Source of the DNA: M3007 sp965249785
GTDB taxonomy: Bacteria; Bacteroidota; Bacteroidia; Chitinophagales; Saprospiraceae
Direction of reading: 5' to 3'
Assembly (NCBI GenBank): GCA_965249785.1
Contig: CBDFMU010000026.1
Coordinates: 186,001-250,000 of the forward strand
DNA length: 64,000 bases
This document shows, piece after piece, positions 34,919-43,664 of the stretch. A program made the position numbers and the translations under genes. How positions within the stretch are numbered: the stretch's first letter is position 1; each line of letters begins with the position of its first letter. The notes beneath the pieces were generated by a model. That model searched no databases. It was not told the DNA's origin and saw nothing but the letters and a program-made list of their open reading frames with translations.

Positions 34919-34928
34919 GCCCATACCA

Positions 34929-34985
34929 GTACCGGCAGGTTCAGTCGCCGCTTAAAATATAAGCAGTGATTAAACCCGCCAGTAC
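34929..34985. repeat. Inverted pair of the GGCGRCTRAACCCGCC element (copy B tail)
   Basis: GTACCGGCAGGTTCAGTCGC at 34929-34948 faces AGTGATTAAACCCGCCAGTAC at 34965-34985. It is a diverged copy of the pair at 34705-34760, and direct relatives lie at 55434 and 55469. Confidence 0.65.
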
Positions 34986-35056
34986 AGATCAAGAAAATAT
35001 CACCTCAAACTGGGGTTAAAATCCCACAAATACAAAACGGAGGGAAAACTCTTAAT

Positions 35057-37639
35057 CTACACCTCCGCACGTAATACTTCCAGTGGCGGTTTGCGCACCA
35101 CATCCCGGCTATTCAGCAGGCCAATAATGATCGTGATCCCCGTAATAATCAAGAATGTCCACAGCAGCGGCCATAACTGTGCGGTGAAAGGAATATGGAA
35201 AGCAAATCGCGCCAACGCCCAGGCACCGATCACCGACAGCCCGACGCCCGCCAGGCAAGACAGTGCACCCAGGAAAAAATATTCGATGGCATTGATCCAC
35301 AGTATTTGGCGGCGGCTCGCGCCCAAAGTGCGCAGTAGCACACTTTCGCGGATACGCGCAAATTTGCCCTGATAAATGGAACTGATCAGTACCAACAGCC
35401 CGGTCAGGATGCTGAACATGGCCATGAAACGAATAACGAAGGAGACTTTGCCCAGTACTTCGTCCACGGATTTCAGGATTTGGGTCAGGTCAATCGCCGA
35501 AACGCCGGGATAACGCCGCACCAAATCTGACTGAAAGGTCGCCGATTGCTCCGCGCTGCCGACCCGCGCCACGATGACGTGGAATTGCGGCGCACGCTCC
35601 AAAACACCGCGTGGAAACAGCACCAGAAAATTCGTTTGCACCCGACCAAAATCTACTTGCCGGACGCTGCCCACCTCGCATTCCAGTCGCGTACCCTGCA
35701 CATTAAAGACGATTTTTGTCCCGATTTTGGCCCGCATCGCCTTTTGCAGATTATCGGAAATGGAAATTTTGACGGGCTGACCGGGCGTGGTATAGTTACC
35801 TTCCCAAGTGCCAGCGATGATTTTTTCCGAATCAATCAGCGTATCGCGGAAAGTAACGCGGTATTCCCGATCCCACACCCAACCGGGCATGGCTCTGGTG
35901 GTATCGGATTCGTCCGGCGGTCCTTCGCGCCTATCTCGCTCCCGATCTCGCGGTTCGCCCTTGTCTAGTGGTTTGGTTTGGCCATTAATGGTTTCGATAC
36001 GGGTAGTTATCACGGGCACTTGTTGTAAAATAGTCAAGCCTTTGGCGCGCGCCAGCACCGCAACGCTGTCTTTATCAGCCGTTTGAATATCAAAGAGGAT
36101 CATATTGGGCTGATTGCCGCTGCCGGAGAATTCGACCTGTTTTAGAATTAGATTTTGGACTAAAAACAAGGTGGACAACAGCATCGTGCCTAGGCCTATG
36201 GTCACTACGAGCAGCACGGTTTGATTTTCCGGACGGAACAAATTGGCAATCCCCTGCCGCCACACGTAACTCCATTTTTTTGGAAAAAAACGACGCAATA
36301 ACCAGGTCAATAACTGGGCGATAGCGAACAAAATGAAAAACGCCAAGGCAATACCACCAATAAAATACAGCGTTTCCCGCCAATTGCCGATCAACCAGCG
36401 GGTAAAAAGCACGATAGAAGCCGTGATGAGCCCGTACACTGACCAGCGAAGCCCGCGCCCGGAAGGTTCACTATCATTGAAAGAAGCGCGCAGCGTCCGC
36501 AACGGAGAGGTAGTCAAAATGCCCGAAAGCGGCAGCAGCGCAAACAAAACCGCTACGGAAAGCCCCAATAAAACACCTTGCGCAATGGCGGTCCAGGAAA
36601 AATTGGTGCTCACATCAGCGATGGGCAACAGGTCTTTTACCAGCCAGGGCAGCATTTTTTGGATTAACGATCCCAATATGGCTCCCGCCAATGCGCCCAG
36701 CAAACCTATGCCCGCCACTTGCACCAGATAAACATAAAACGCTTTACGTCCGCTCGCACCGAGACAACGCAGGATGGCCACCGTCGGGAGTTTGTCTTTG
36801 ATGTAAATATGCACCGCGCCAGCCACGCCGATGCAGCCCAGCAGCAGGGCTATAAAACCAACCAGATTCAGGAAAGTACCGAAATTGCCAAAAGCTGTCC
36901 CGATGTTTTTCTTGCGGCTTTCTACGGTATCCCAGTCGAGATTAGCCTTTTCGAGGCGTTTTTCGTAGGGTTTTATTAGTTCATCGACATTGGTATTATC
37001 GGGCATTTTATAAAAATACTGGTAATCCACCCGACTGCCACGTTGCACCAAACCCGTGGAATCCAGCCAAACCGAGGGAATAAAAACCGTCGGCGCAATC
37101 GCCGAAGCCACGCCTGCTCGTCCTGGCGAAGACAGTAATTCTCCTTCCACCAAAAAAGTAACGTTGCCGATTTGGACGCTATCGCCCGCTTTGATGCCAA
37201 ATTGCAAAGCCAATGCGTGGTCAATCAAGGCTTTTTTGCCAGTGCGGAACGTTTGCCAGGCATTTACAGGTTCGCTTTTCCATTGACCGAAAAAAGGATA
37301 ATTCCCCTCCAAAGCACGGATTTGGGAAAGTCGGGTGCCGCCATTGCTTGGAAAACGCACCATACTCACAAAATTGGTAATCTCCGCTTTTTCCGTGCCG
37401 GGCAACTGGAATAGCGCGAGCACTGAGTCAGCCGCTGGTGCACGGGCATCAATCAACAAGTCGGCACCAAGCAGCGTCTTGGCCTCGCGATCAATATCGG
37501 CGGTCAGATTCGTGCTGAACGAGCGCACCGCCGTCAAAGCGGCAATACCAGCGGTGATGGCGGAAATAAACAGGAAAAGTCGGGCGCGATTGCGGCGGCT
37601 GTCGCGCCAGGCCATTTTCAGAATAAAATTCATGGGCAT
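35057..37639 (-). CDS. FtsX-type ABC transporter permease, large YbbP-like form
   Basis: 860 residues. A first membrane helix (about 17-37) is followed by a large extracytoplasmic domain (about 40-250), a four-helix FtsX domain (about 255-390), two central helices (about 400-445), a second extracytoplasmic domain with an acidic/Arg-rich insertion (GEPRDRERDRREGPPDESD) and a C-terminal FtsX domain. The layout is that of YbbP/DUF214 permeases that work with a LolD-like ATPase, often in lipid or lipoprotein handling at the inner membrane. No ATPase gene is adjacent. The start MPMNFILKMAWRDSRRNRAR is typical of the family. Confidence 0.92.
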   Translation of the reverse strand: MPMNFILKMAWRDSRRNRARLFLFISAITAGIAALTAVRSFSTNLTADIDREAKTLLGADLLIDARAPAADSVLALFQLPGTEKAEITNFVSMVRFPSNGGTRLSQIRALEGNYPFFGQWKSEPVNAWQTFRTGKKALIDHALALQFGIKAGDSVQIGNVTFLVEGELLSSPGRAGVASAIAPTVFIPSVWLDSTGLVQRGSRVDYQYFYKMPDNTNVDELIKPYEKRLEKANLDWDTVESRKKNIGTAFGNFGTFLNLVGFIALLLGCIGVAGAVHIYIKDKLPTVAILRCLGASGRKAFYVYLVQVAGIGLLGALAGAILGSLIQKMLPWLVKDLLPIADVSTNFSWTAIAQGVLLGLSVAVLFALLPLSGILTTSPLRTLRASFNDSEPSGRGLRWSVYGLITASIVLFTRWLIGNWRETLYFIGGIALAFFILFAIAQLLTWLLRRFFPKKWSYVWRQGIANLFRPENQTVLLVVTIGLGTMLLSTLFLVQNLILKQVEFSGSGNQPNMILFDIQTADKDSVAVLARAKGLTILQQVPVITTRIETINGQTKPLDKGEPRDRERDRREGPPDESDTTRAMPGWVWDREYRVTFRDTLIDSEKIIAGTWEGNYTTPGQPVKISISDNLQKAMRAKIGTKIVFNVQGTRLECEVGSVRQVDFGRVQTNFLVLFPRGVLERAPQFHVIVARVGSAEQSATFQSDLVRRYPGVSAIDLTQILKSVDEVLGKVSFVIRFMAMFSILTGLLVLISSIYQGKFARIRESVLLRTLGASRRQILWINAIEYFFLGALSCLAGVGLSVIGAWALARFAFHIPFTAQLWPLLWTFLIITGITIIIGLLNSRDVVRKPPLEVLRAEV

Positions 37640-37730
37640 CAGGCGACGGATGGTTCGCCGCTGCGCTAAACGGGAGAATGGCGTTAGGGTTGGCTACAAA
37701 CGGGAAAAACGGACAAAAACGGGAGGTTAA

Positions 37731-37888
37731 ACGATGAAGTATGAAGTATGAACTATAAAGTATAAACGATGAACTATAAACGAATACCGCAATACCTACG
37801 GTCATAACGCCGGAAATGGTGAACCGCAATTCTGCATTTCGATCATATCTCGTGGTTCATACATCATAGTTTATAGTTCATACTTCCT
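37731..37888. repeat. Heptanucleotide inverted tract, AGTATGA/ACTATAA family
   Basis: Eight direct units (ACGATGA, AGTATGA twice, ACTATAA, AGTATAA, ACGATGA, ACTATAA, ACGAATA) occupy 37731-37786. Five complementary units (GGTTCAT, ACATCAT, AGTTTAT, AGTTCAT, ACTTCCT) occupy 37854-37888. It is the same family as 22327-22414. A short ACGGGA-rich tract precedes it at 37700-37725. Confidence 0.85.
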
Positions 37889-37890
37889 TA

Positions 37891-38790
37891 TTATTTGTTG
37901 AATATTTGTTGGAGTGCGGCATGCAATTTCGGGTATTCAAAAACGAACCCGGCCGCCTGGATTTTGTCGGCCACTACTAAGTTGCTATTTAAAACGACCG
38001 CCGACATTTCTCCCAAAGCCAACTTTAATGCAAAGGCTGGCACAGGCATAATCAGCGCGTTTTTATGCATGGCCTCTGCGGTTGCTTGTACCAAGGGTTT
38101 CAGGCGTTCGGGCAGGGGAGCCACCGCATTGAAAACGCCTGCAATCGCTTCATTTTCAATGGCCCATACAAAAGCACGGCACAGATCATTCCGGTGAATC
38201 CAGGAATACCAGGCCTGACCATCAGCGAAATAAGTGCCTATTCCGAAGCGCAGGGGTTTTATAAATTCCAGCAGTGCCCCGCCTTCCTTAGCCAGCACTA
38301 CACCGATGCGAAATTTCACCGTCCGAATGCCCAAGGCCGCTACCTCATCGGCGGCTTGCTCCCACGCCTGACAACATTGCACCATGAAACTGTCGTCTAC
38401 GGGAGCATCCGCTTCATTCATGCGTCGCTCCCCGGAATCGCCGTAATAACCAATCGCCGAAGCAGAAAGATAAGCCTTTGGACGAAAGCCACTGCGCTCA
38501 AAAGTGTCGCGCAGCAAGTGCGCACTTTTCACCCGACTTTCGATGATTGCGCGTTTGCGCTCTTCGGTCCAGCTTTTGTCGGCGATGCCTTCTCCGGCCA
38601 GATTGATGACGTAGTCCACGTCTTGCAGGGCTTTCTCGTCCAGCGTGCCTTTGTCCGTATCCCAGCCAAATTGTTCGGGGCCTTTTGGTTTGCGGGTAAG
38701 TAGGCGCACCGTGTGGCCCTTTGCACGCAATAATTCGGCGAGGCGAGTGCCAATGAGGCCGGAGCCGCCAGCGAGGAGAGTGGTAGGCAT
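37891..38790 (-). CDS. TIGR01777 family SDR epimerase
   Basis: 299 residues of the extended SDR/NAD-dependent epimerase type. The nucleotide loop is GGSGLIG at 8-14; the NLAGEGIADKSWTEERK signature and SASAIGYYGDSGERRMNEAD region (Ser and Y-x-x-x-like active site) are those of TIGR01777, and DUF1731 forms the C-terminus (VQATAEAMHKNALIMPVPAF onward). The substrate is unknown; members are sometimes called YfcH or SulA-like. The gene ends a few bases after the heptad tract. Confidence 0.93.
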   Translation of the reverse strand: MPTTLLAGGSGLIGTRLAELLRAKGHTVRLLTRKPKGPEQFGWDTDKGTLDEKALQDVDYVINLAGEGIADKSWTEERKRAIIESRVKSAHLLRDTFERSGFRPKAYLSASAIGYYGDSGERRMNEADAPVDDSFMVQCCQAWEQAADEVAALGIRTVKFRIGVVLAKEGGALLEFIKPLRFGIGTYFADGQAWYSWIHRNDLCRAFVWAIENEAIAGVFNAVAPLPERLKPLVQATAEAMHKNALIMPVPAFALKLALGEMSAVVLNSNLVVADKIQAAGFVFEYPKLHAALQQIFNK

Positions 38791-38842
38791 GGTAGTGGTG
38801 GTTTGTGAGGATGTAACATCGAGATTGAGCGAGTGTTGAGAA

Positions 38843-39125
38843 TCAATGGGTTTCCTGATATACTTTGCTTACTCGAAAACGGTATACAGAACCATCAATG
38901 CCATATTCCAAAATTTCTACTTTTTTTAGTTTCGTTAAAATCCTTTTTGGGTAAAACCAAGTCAGCACATCCATCTTTTTGGCTCAAGGATTTCCCTTTG
39001 TAAGAGATCTCTATTTTTTTAATAAAAATATTTGTTCCATTGTAATTTGAGCAAATTAAAGCATCAATAATATCGTGCTTAATGGAATATAGTATTTCAC
39101 CAATCAGGTTGTGGAGCCATTGCAT
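38843..39125 (-). pseudogene. Small unknown gene broken by a frameshift in a T7/A7 run
   Basis: From the ATG at 39125 the frame codes 76 residues with stop at 38895. After the seven-base homopolymer at 38931-38937, the neighbouring frame continues sensibly (KKVEILEYGIDGSVYRFRVS and on to KVYQETH) to a stop at 38843. Removing one base from the run joins the parts into a 93-residue protein with no signal peptide or known motif. The sequence is AT-rich compared with its neighbours. It could be decay, a programmed slip or a sequencing error. Confidence 0.6.
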
Positions 39126-39167
39126 ATATCAAAAATACTTTTGCTTAATCTCATTAAGGAGTCCAAG

Positions 39168-39679
39168 TTATCTACCGCAGTTATCCAAATTTATTATACG
39201 AAACTTACTGCCTTCTCTACCCCAGGTATAGTACTCATTTCCATCAATACCATGACAGTGAAACTTATAAGGTCTGCACCAAAAAGCTTGATTATTAAAT
39301 TCGTTTTGTACTTGCTTCCATATTAGTGGGCTTATTGGTTTAATTCGTTCCCAGAAAATTATTGGATCAACGGCTCTATCAAACGTTATGTCTGTATATG
39401 CTGCTTTATAACCAAAACTATCACTTTATACAGAACGCAGATAATAAAAGGATTGCCACCCCAGCCAGCACGTCCACGGAAACAATATTTAGTGTCGGAC
39501 TTGGGAATAAAAGGTTTTACGCCTCTCTGACTTGTTACATGTCGTTCAAAATCAGCCAATTGCACACTATCCGTAGTTGGACTAGGCAAATTACAATCAA
39601 CGGCTTTTGGCGGCGGTGCGGCTTGTGAACAGGCTTGTAAAAGCAAAAGGAATAAAGGAAGTATTCTCATATCATACAT
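39168..39679 (-). pseudogene. Lipoprotein gene broken by a frameshift
   Basis: The first frame gives a lipoprotein start (ILPLFLLLLQACSQAAPP; lipobox LQAC; ATG at 39679 or 39670) and runs to a stop at 39386. The neighbouring frame picks up at the AAA of 39425-39427 and codes SDSFGYKAAYTDITFDRA through EYYTWGREGSKFRIINLDN to a stop at 39168. Adding one base to the A3 run joins both into a protein of about 170 residues. No family is recognised. The mature part is rich in aromatic residues. An error in the assembly is possible. Confidence 0.65.
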
Positions 39680-39682
39680 AAC

Positions 39683-39722
39683 AAAAAACCGCCGCCGGAA
39701 TTGTGAGATTCCAACGGCGGTT
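39683..39722 (-). terminator. Intrinsic terminator after the DUF4926 gene
   Basis: CCGCCG (39689-39694) with GGAA (39697-39700) pairs with TTCC (39709-39712) and CGGCGG (39715-39720). Six A before the stem give the U tract on the reverse strand. Confidence 0.8.
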
Positions 39723-39752
39723 AGGTCTATTTTAAACTTGTATTTTTTAGAT

Positions 39753-40001
39753 CTACGCAGCCTCTGCAAACTCGCGCATGGAAGGTATTGCATTGGGATG
39801 TAAAGGTCCTAGTTGGCTTTCAAGCAAACCCACAACATCAAGCGTTTGGCCCGTGACACTAAATATTTCAACAATATAGCCTGCTGGATGATGAACATTA
39901 GCAGGCATTAATTCCACAATAGTCACTATGTCACCTGAACGAAGGCCATGTTCCACCACGTCTTCGGTAAGGGCTACCTGAGAAAACAGTTCAAATTTCA
40001 T
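39753..40001 (-). CDS. DUF4926 domain protein
   Basis: 82 residues from the ATG at 40001 (MKFELFSQVALTEDV). LRSGDIVTIVELM, then HPAGYIVEIFSVTGQTLDVV is the DUF4926 pattern, a small SH3-like beta barrel. Its ATG overlaps the stop of the upstream DUF6883 gene by four bases (ATGA), so the pair is translationally coupled. Function is unknown. The partnership and size suggest an accessory two-gene module, perhaps toxin/immunity-like. Confidence 0.85.
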   Translation of the reverse strand: MKFELFSQVALTEDVVEHGLRSGDIVTIVELMPANVHHPAGYIVEIFSVTGQTLDVVGLLESQLGPLHPNAIPSMREFAEAA

Positions 40002-40321
40002 TGCTCTTCTTGTTTGGATTGTGGAACCAAAGTTATGAACCGAAATGCATCTTGTCCTACTTCTCTTAACCAAATTGTTTTGACTAAAAGCCCACCATTT
40101 AGTTGACCAACGATAGCAAAATACTCGCCAAATATATCACTCTTTTGAAAAACTGCCGTCTCTGATAATAGATTCCGAATGTCTTCTTCAAGCGTTTGCC
40201 AGTTTGCTAATGTGTAACCGCCTTTTGCCAGAAAATTTGATTTGTCGCTCTTTTTATTGAAAACAAGCAAATAATCAGTCAACTTTTCAGGTGATATTTG
40301 GCTATCGAGGGGCAGTTTCAT
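39998..40321 (-). CDS. DUF6883 domain protein
   Basis: 107 residues: ISPEKLTDYLLVFNKKSDKSNFLAKGGY (split here as ISPEKLTDYLLV and KSDKSNFLAKGGY), W41, FGEYFAIVGQLNGG and the C-terminal VKTIWLREVGQDAFRFITLV. This is the DUF6883 family, whose domain also appears at the C-terminus of larger secreted proteins. It has no signal peptide here. It is the first gene of a coupled pair with DUF4926 and lies nine bases from the gyrB stop codon, so it may be read from the gyrB transcript. Confidence 0.85.
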   Translation of the reverse strand: MKLPLDSQISPEKLTDYLLVFNKKSDKSNFLAKGGYTLANWQTLEEDIRNLLSETAVFQKSDIFGEYFAIVGQLNGGLLVKTIWLREVGQDAFRFITLVPQSKQEEQ

Positions 40322-40330
40322 AGCAGAAGT

Positions 40331-42331
40331 TTATACATCAATCCGCGCATACTTCGCATTAGCCTCAATAAACGCTCTCCGTGGCGGCACCTCATCGCCC
40401 ATCAACATCGAGAACATCCGGTCCGCCTCCGCAGCATCATCAATGGTGGCTACTTTCAGGATGCGAGTGGCCGGGTCCATCGTAGTTTCCCAGAGTTGTT
40501 CGGCGTTCATTTCCCCCAAACCTTTATAGCGTTGCACCTTCACGGAATCATCGTCTTCCTTACCACCGGAGAATTCCAGTTGAGCCTCTTTACGCTCCTT
40601 ATCGTTCCAGGCGTACCGCTGATTTTTGCCTTTTTTGACTAAATACAAGGGCGGCTGCGCAATGTAAATGTGACCGTTTTCAATCAGCACCCGCATATAA
40701 CGGAAGAAGAAAGTCAGGATCAGGGTCGTGATGTGGCTGCCATCGATGTCGGCGTCGCACATAATAACCACCTTGTGGTAGCGCAGTTTCTCCGTATTCA
40801 GAATGCGGTGCCCATCTTCATTTTCGGCAATGCTCACGCCCAGCGCGGTGAAAATGTTCTTGATTTCCTCGTTCTCGTAGATTTTATGCTCCATCGCTTT
40901 TTCCACGTTCAGGATCTTACCGCGCAGCGGTAGAATAGCCTGCGTGTGACGGTCGCGGCCCTGTTTGGCCGTACCACCAGCAGAATCACCCTCAACAAGA
41001 AATACTTCACTGTCCGCCGGATTGCGGCTGGCGCAGTCGGCCAGTTTGCCAGGTAGGCCGCTGCCAGTCAACACACCTTTGCGCTGCACCATTTCCCTGG
41101 CTTTGCGGGCGGCGTTGCGGGCGGTGGCGGCGAGGATTACTTTTTCAATAATGCGCCGCGCCTGATTGGGATTTTCTTCCAAAAAAGTCTTCAACGCATC
41201 GCCCACGCTGCGGCTCACAATGCCGAGCACTTCGGAGTTACCCAGTTCGCCTTTGGTCTGACCTTTGAACTGCGGTTCCTGTACTTTCACTGAAATAACG
41301 GCAGTCAGACCCTCCATGAAATCCTCCCCGGAAATGGCAAAAGTCATTTTCTTGAAATAGCCATTATCGTCGCCATATTTCTTGAACTCACGGGTCAACG
41401 CGCGGCGGAAACCGCTCACGTGCGTACCACCATCGCGGGTGCTGATGTTATTGACGAACGATACCACGTTCTCGGAATAAGACGTGTTGTAGATAATCGC
41501 CACCTCTACTTCCACATTTTCATCGGTCGTGGTAATGTAGATCGGCTGCTCAATGAGGTTCGTCTTGGCTTCGTCCAAATAGATCACAAACTCCTGCAAG
41601 CCGCCTTCGGAATAGAAAAGTTCAGTTTTGAAACTACCGTCGTCGTTCTGTTCGCGCTCGTCTACCAGCGAAAGGCGCAGGCCTTTATTCAGATAAGAAA
41701 GTTCGCGCAAGCGGTGGGCCAGCACATCGAACTTGTATTCGGCGGTTTCAAATATTTCCGGGTCGGGCAGGAAAGTAATGATCGTGCCGCGATCAGTCGT
41801 ATCGCCAAGCATGCGCACATCATACAGTGGTTTACCCTGACTGTATTCCTGCTCGAATACCTTGCCTTCGCGGTGTACTTCAGCGTCCAAATGAATGGAA
41901 AGCGCGTTCACGCAACTTACGCCCACACCGTGCAGACCACCGGACACTTTATAAGTATTCTTGTCAAATTTACCCCCGGCGTGCAGCACGGTCATTACGA
42001 CTTCGAGGGCCGATTTTTTCAATTTCTGGTGCATGCCCGTGGGAATACCCCGACCATTGTCCTTGACGGTAATACTATTATTGGGATGAATCGTTACCCA
42101 GATATCGGTGCAATGGCCCGCCAAATGTTCGTCAATCGAGTTATCCACGACCTCCCAAACCAGGTGGTGCAAGCCTTTGGTGTCGGTGCTGCCGATATAC
42201 ATACCGGGACGCTTGCGGACGGCTTCCAGGCCTTCCAGCGCGGTAATGCTACTGGCACCGTAATCACTGCTGGCTTCGTTTTCAGCGGCTAGTTTTTCGG
42301 CGGCGTCATTCAGATCTTTTTCGTCTTTCAT
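40331..42331 (-). CDS. gyrB: DNA gyrase subunit B
   Basis: 666 residues. GHKL ATPase: VVDNSIDEHLAGHC, DNGRGIPTG, SGGLHGVGVSCVNALS. Transducer domain, then TOPRIM with EGDSAGGTAKQGRDR and DADIDGSHITTL, and the GyrB-type end QRYKGLGEMNAEQLWETTMD with a basic tail. It supplies the ATPase and part of the DNA gate; GyrA is outside the window. No long insertion of the enterobacterial kind is present, as expected in Bacteroidota. A 35-residue acidic N-terminal extension precedes the ATPase domain. Confidence 0.96.
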   Translation of the reverse strand: MKDEKDLNDAAEKLAAENEASSDYGASSITALEGLEAVRKRPGMYIGSTDTKGLHHLVWEVVDNSIDEHLAGHCTDIWVTIHPNNSITVKDNGRGIPTGMHQKLKKSALEVVMTVLHAGGKFDKNTYKVSGGLHGVGVSCVNALSIHLDAEVHREGKVFEQEYSQGKPLYDVRMLGDTTDRGTIITFLPDPEIFETAEYKFDVLAHRLRELSYLNKGLRLSLVDEREQNDDGSFKTELFYSEGGLQEFVIYLDEAKTNLIEQPIYITTTDENVEVEVAIIYNTSYSENVVSFVNNISTRDGGTHVSGFRRALTREFKKYGDDNGYFKKMTFAISGEDFMEGLTAVISVKVQEPQFKGQTKGELGNSEVLGIVSRSVGDALKTFLEENPNQARRIIEKVILAATARNAARKAREMVQRKGVLTGSGLPGKLADCASRNPADSEVFLVEGDSAGGTAKQGRDRHTQAILPLRGKILNVEKAMEHKIYENEEIKNIFTALGVSIAENEDGHRILNTEKLRYHKVVIMCDADIDGSHITTLILTFFFRYMRVLIENGHIYIAQPPLYLVKKGKNQRYAWNDKERKEAQLEFSGGKEDDDSVKVQRYKGLGEMNAEQLWETTMDPATRILKVATIDDAAEADRMFSMLMGDEVPPRRAFIEANAKYARIDV

Positions 42332-42519
42332 ATTTCTGATTTATATCGCGGCAGACTTTCCACGACGTGACTTCCCTTTTTGCTTTTAAAGGGTTGCAAA
42401 ATTACGATAAAATACGCGGTCTTTTTAGCAAAAAAACGAGCATTTTTTGCTACATTTTTCACTAAAAAATTATCTATCAAAACGTTGATAATCAGCAAAT
42501 TGTTGCAGAAAAGATGCTT

Positions 42520-43605
42520 TTATTGCATCATGCTTACAAATTCGTCGAACAAATACCGGGCATCGTGCGGGCCGGGGCTGGCTTCCGGGTGATATTGCAC
42601 GCTGAATGCCGGGTAATTTTTCAGCCGAATGCCTTCCACCGTCTGGTCATTCAGGTTGATGTGTGTGGCTTCGACGAGGCTGGGACTGTCGTAAACTGCC
42701 TGTTCGAGCACCCCGAAACCGTGGTTCTGACTAGTGATCTCGCTGCGGCCCGAACGCAGGTTTTTGACCGGATGATTGAGGCCACGGTGCCCGTGATGAA
42801 GTTTGTAGGTGGGCAACCCTGCGGCCAGCGCGAGCAGTTGTTGGCCCAGGCAAATACCGAAGAGCGGCTTTTGGTCGTCCAGCATTTTTTGCACCAAATC
42901 CACGGCGTAACCCATTGCGCCGGGATCGCCAGGGCCATTGGAAAGGAAATAACCGTCGGGATTCCAGGCTTTGATCTCTGCAAAAGAAGTGTGGGCCGGA
43001 AACACTTGCAGGTAGCAGTGCCGGTTGTCGAAACTGCGTAAAATATTCTTTTTCACGCCATAATCCATCACGGCCACGCGCAAGGGCGCCTCTTCATCGC
43101 CGATAAAATAAGGCGTTTGGGTGGTCACGCGACTGGAAAGTTCCAGACCTTCCATCGAAGGAATGGCGGCCAACTGCTTCTGCAATTCCGTCACATCGTC
43201 GGTTTCGGAAGAAATAATGCAGTTCATGGCACCGCGTTCGCGGATGTGCTGTACGATGGCCCGTGTGTCCAGATTGTGGATAGCCACCAAACCTTCTGCT
43301 TCAAAATAATCTTGGATGCTGCGGTCGGCCAAAGTGCGGCTGAATGGTATGTTGAAATTGCGGCACACGAACCCGGCGATCTTGATATTTTCGCTTTCTA
43401 CCTCTGAGTTTTTGATGCCGTAATTGCCGATGTGGACGTTGGTCGCCACCAGCACCTGCCCGGCATAGGAAGGATCGGTAAAGATTTCCTGATAGCCGGT
43501 CATGCCGGTATTGAAACAAATTTCGCCGGTAGCCGTACCGATTTTGCCGCCCGCCAAACCGTGGAACACGGTGCCGTCGGCGAGGAGGAGAATGGCTTTG
43601 TCCAT
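42520..43605 (-). CDS. carA: Carbamoyl-phosphate synthase small subunit
   Basis: 361 residues. The N-terminal domain shows ATGEICFNTGMTGYQEIFTD, SYAGQVLVATNVHIGNYG. The class I amidotransferase domain has GPGDPGAM, the nucleophile Cys in FGICLGQQLLALAAG and HPEASPGPHDARYLFDEF with the catalytic His/Glu. It hydrolyses glutamine to feed ammonia to CarB for arginine and pyrimidine synthesis; carB is not here. The upstream divergent region holds a large inverted repeat. No pyrR-type attenuator was seen. Confidence 0.95.
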   Translation of the reverse strand: MDKAILLLADGTVFHGLAGGKIGTATGEICFNTGMTGYQEIFTDPSYAGQVLVATNVHIGNYGIKNSEVESENIKIAGFVCRNFNIPFSRTLADRSIQDYFEAEGLVAIHNLDTRAIVQHIRERGAMNCIISSETDDVTELQKQLAAIPSMEGLELSSRVTTQTPYFIGDEEAPLRVAVMDYGVKKNILRSFDNRHCYLQVFPAHTSFAEIKAWNPDGYFLSNGPGDPGAMGYAVDLVQKMLDDQKPLFGICLGQQLLALAAGLPTYKLHHGHRGLNHPVKNLRSGRSEITSQNHGFGVLEQAVYDSPSLVEATHINLNDQTVEGIRLKNYPAFSVQYHPEASPGPHDARYLFDEFVSMMQ

Positions 43606-43664
43606 GTTGATGTATTTGATTGGTTTAGAAAGGTTTATGGGATAAAACTCAGAACGTTATACTG

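Noticed and set aside
38895..39125. Intact 76-residue gene
   Set aside because: The neighbouring frame continues with plausible protein sequence after the homopolymer, so I describe it as frameshifted.
41420..42292. 290-residue open frame opposite gyrB
   Set aside because: Antisense shadow of an essential, clearly identified gene.
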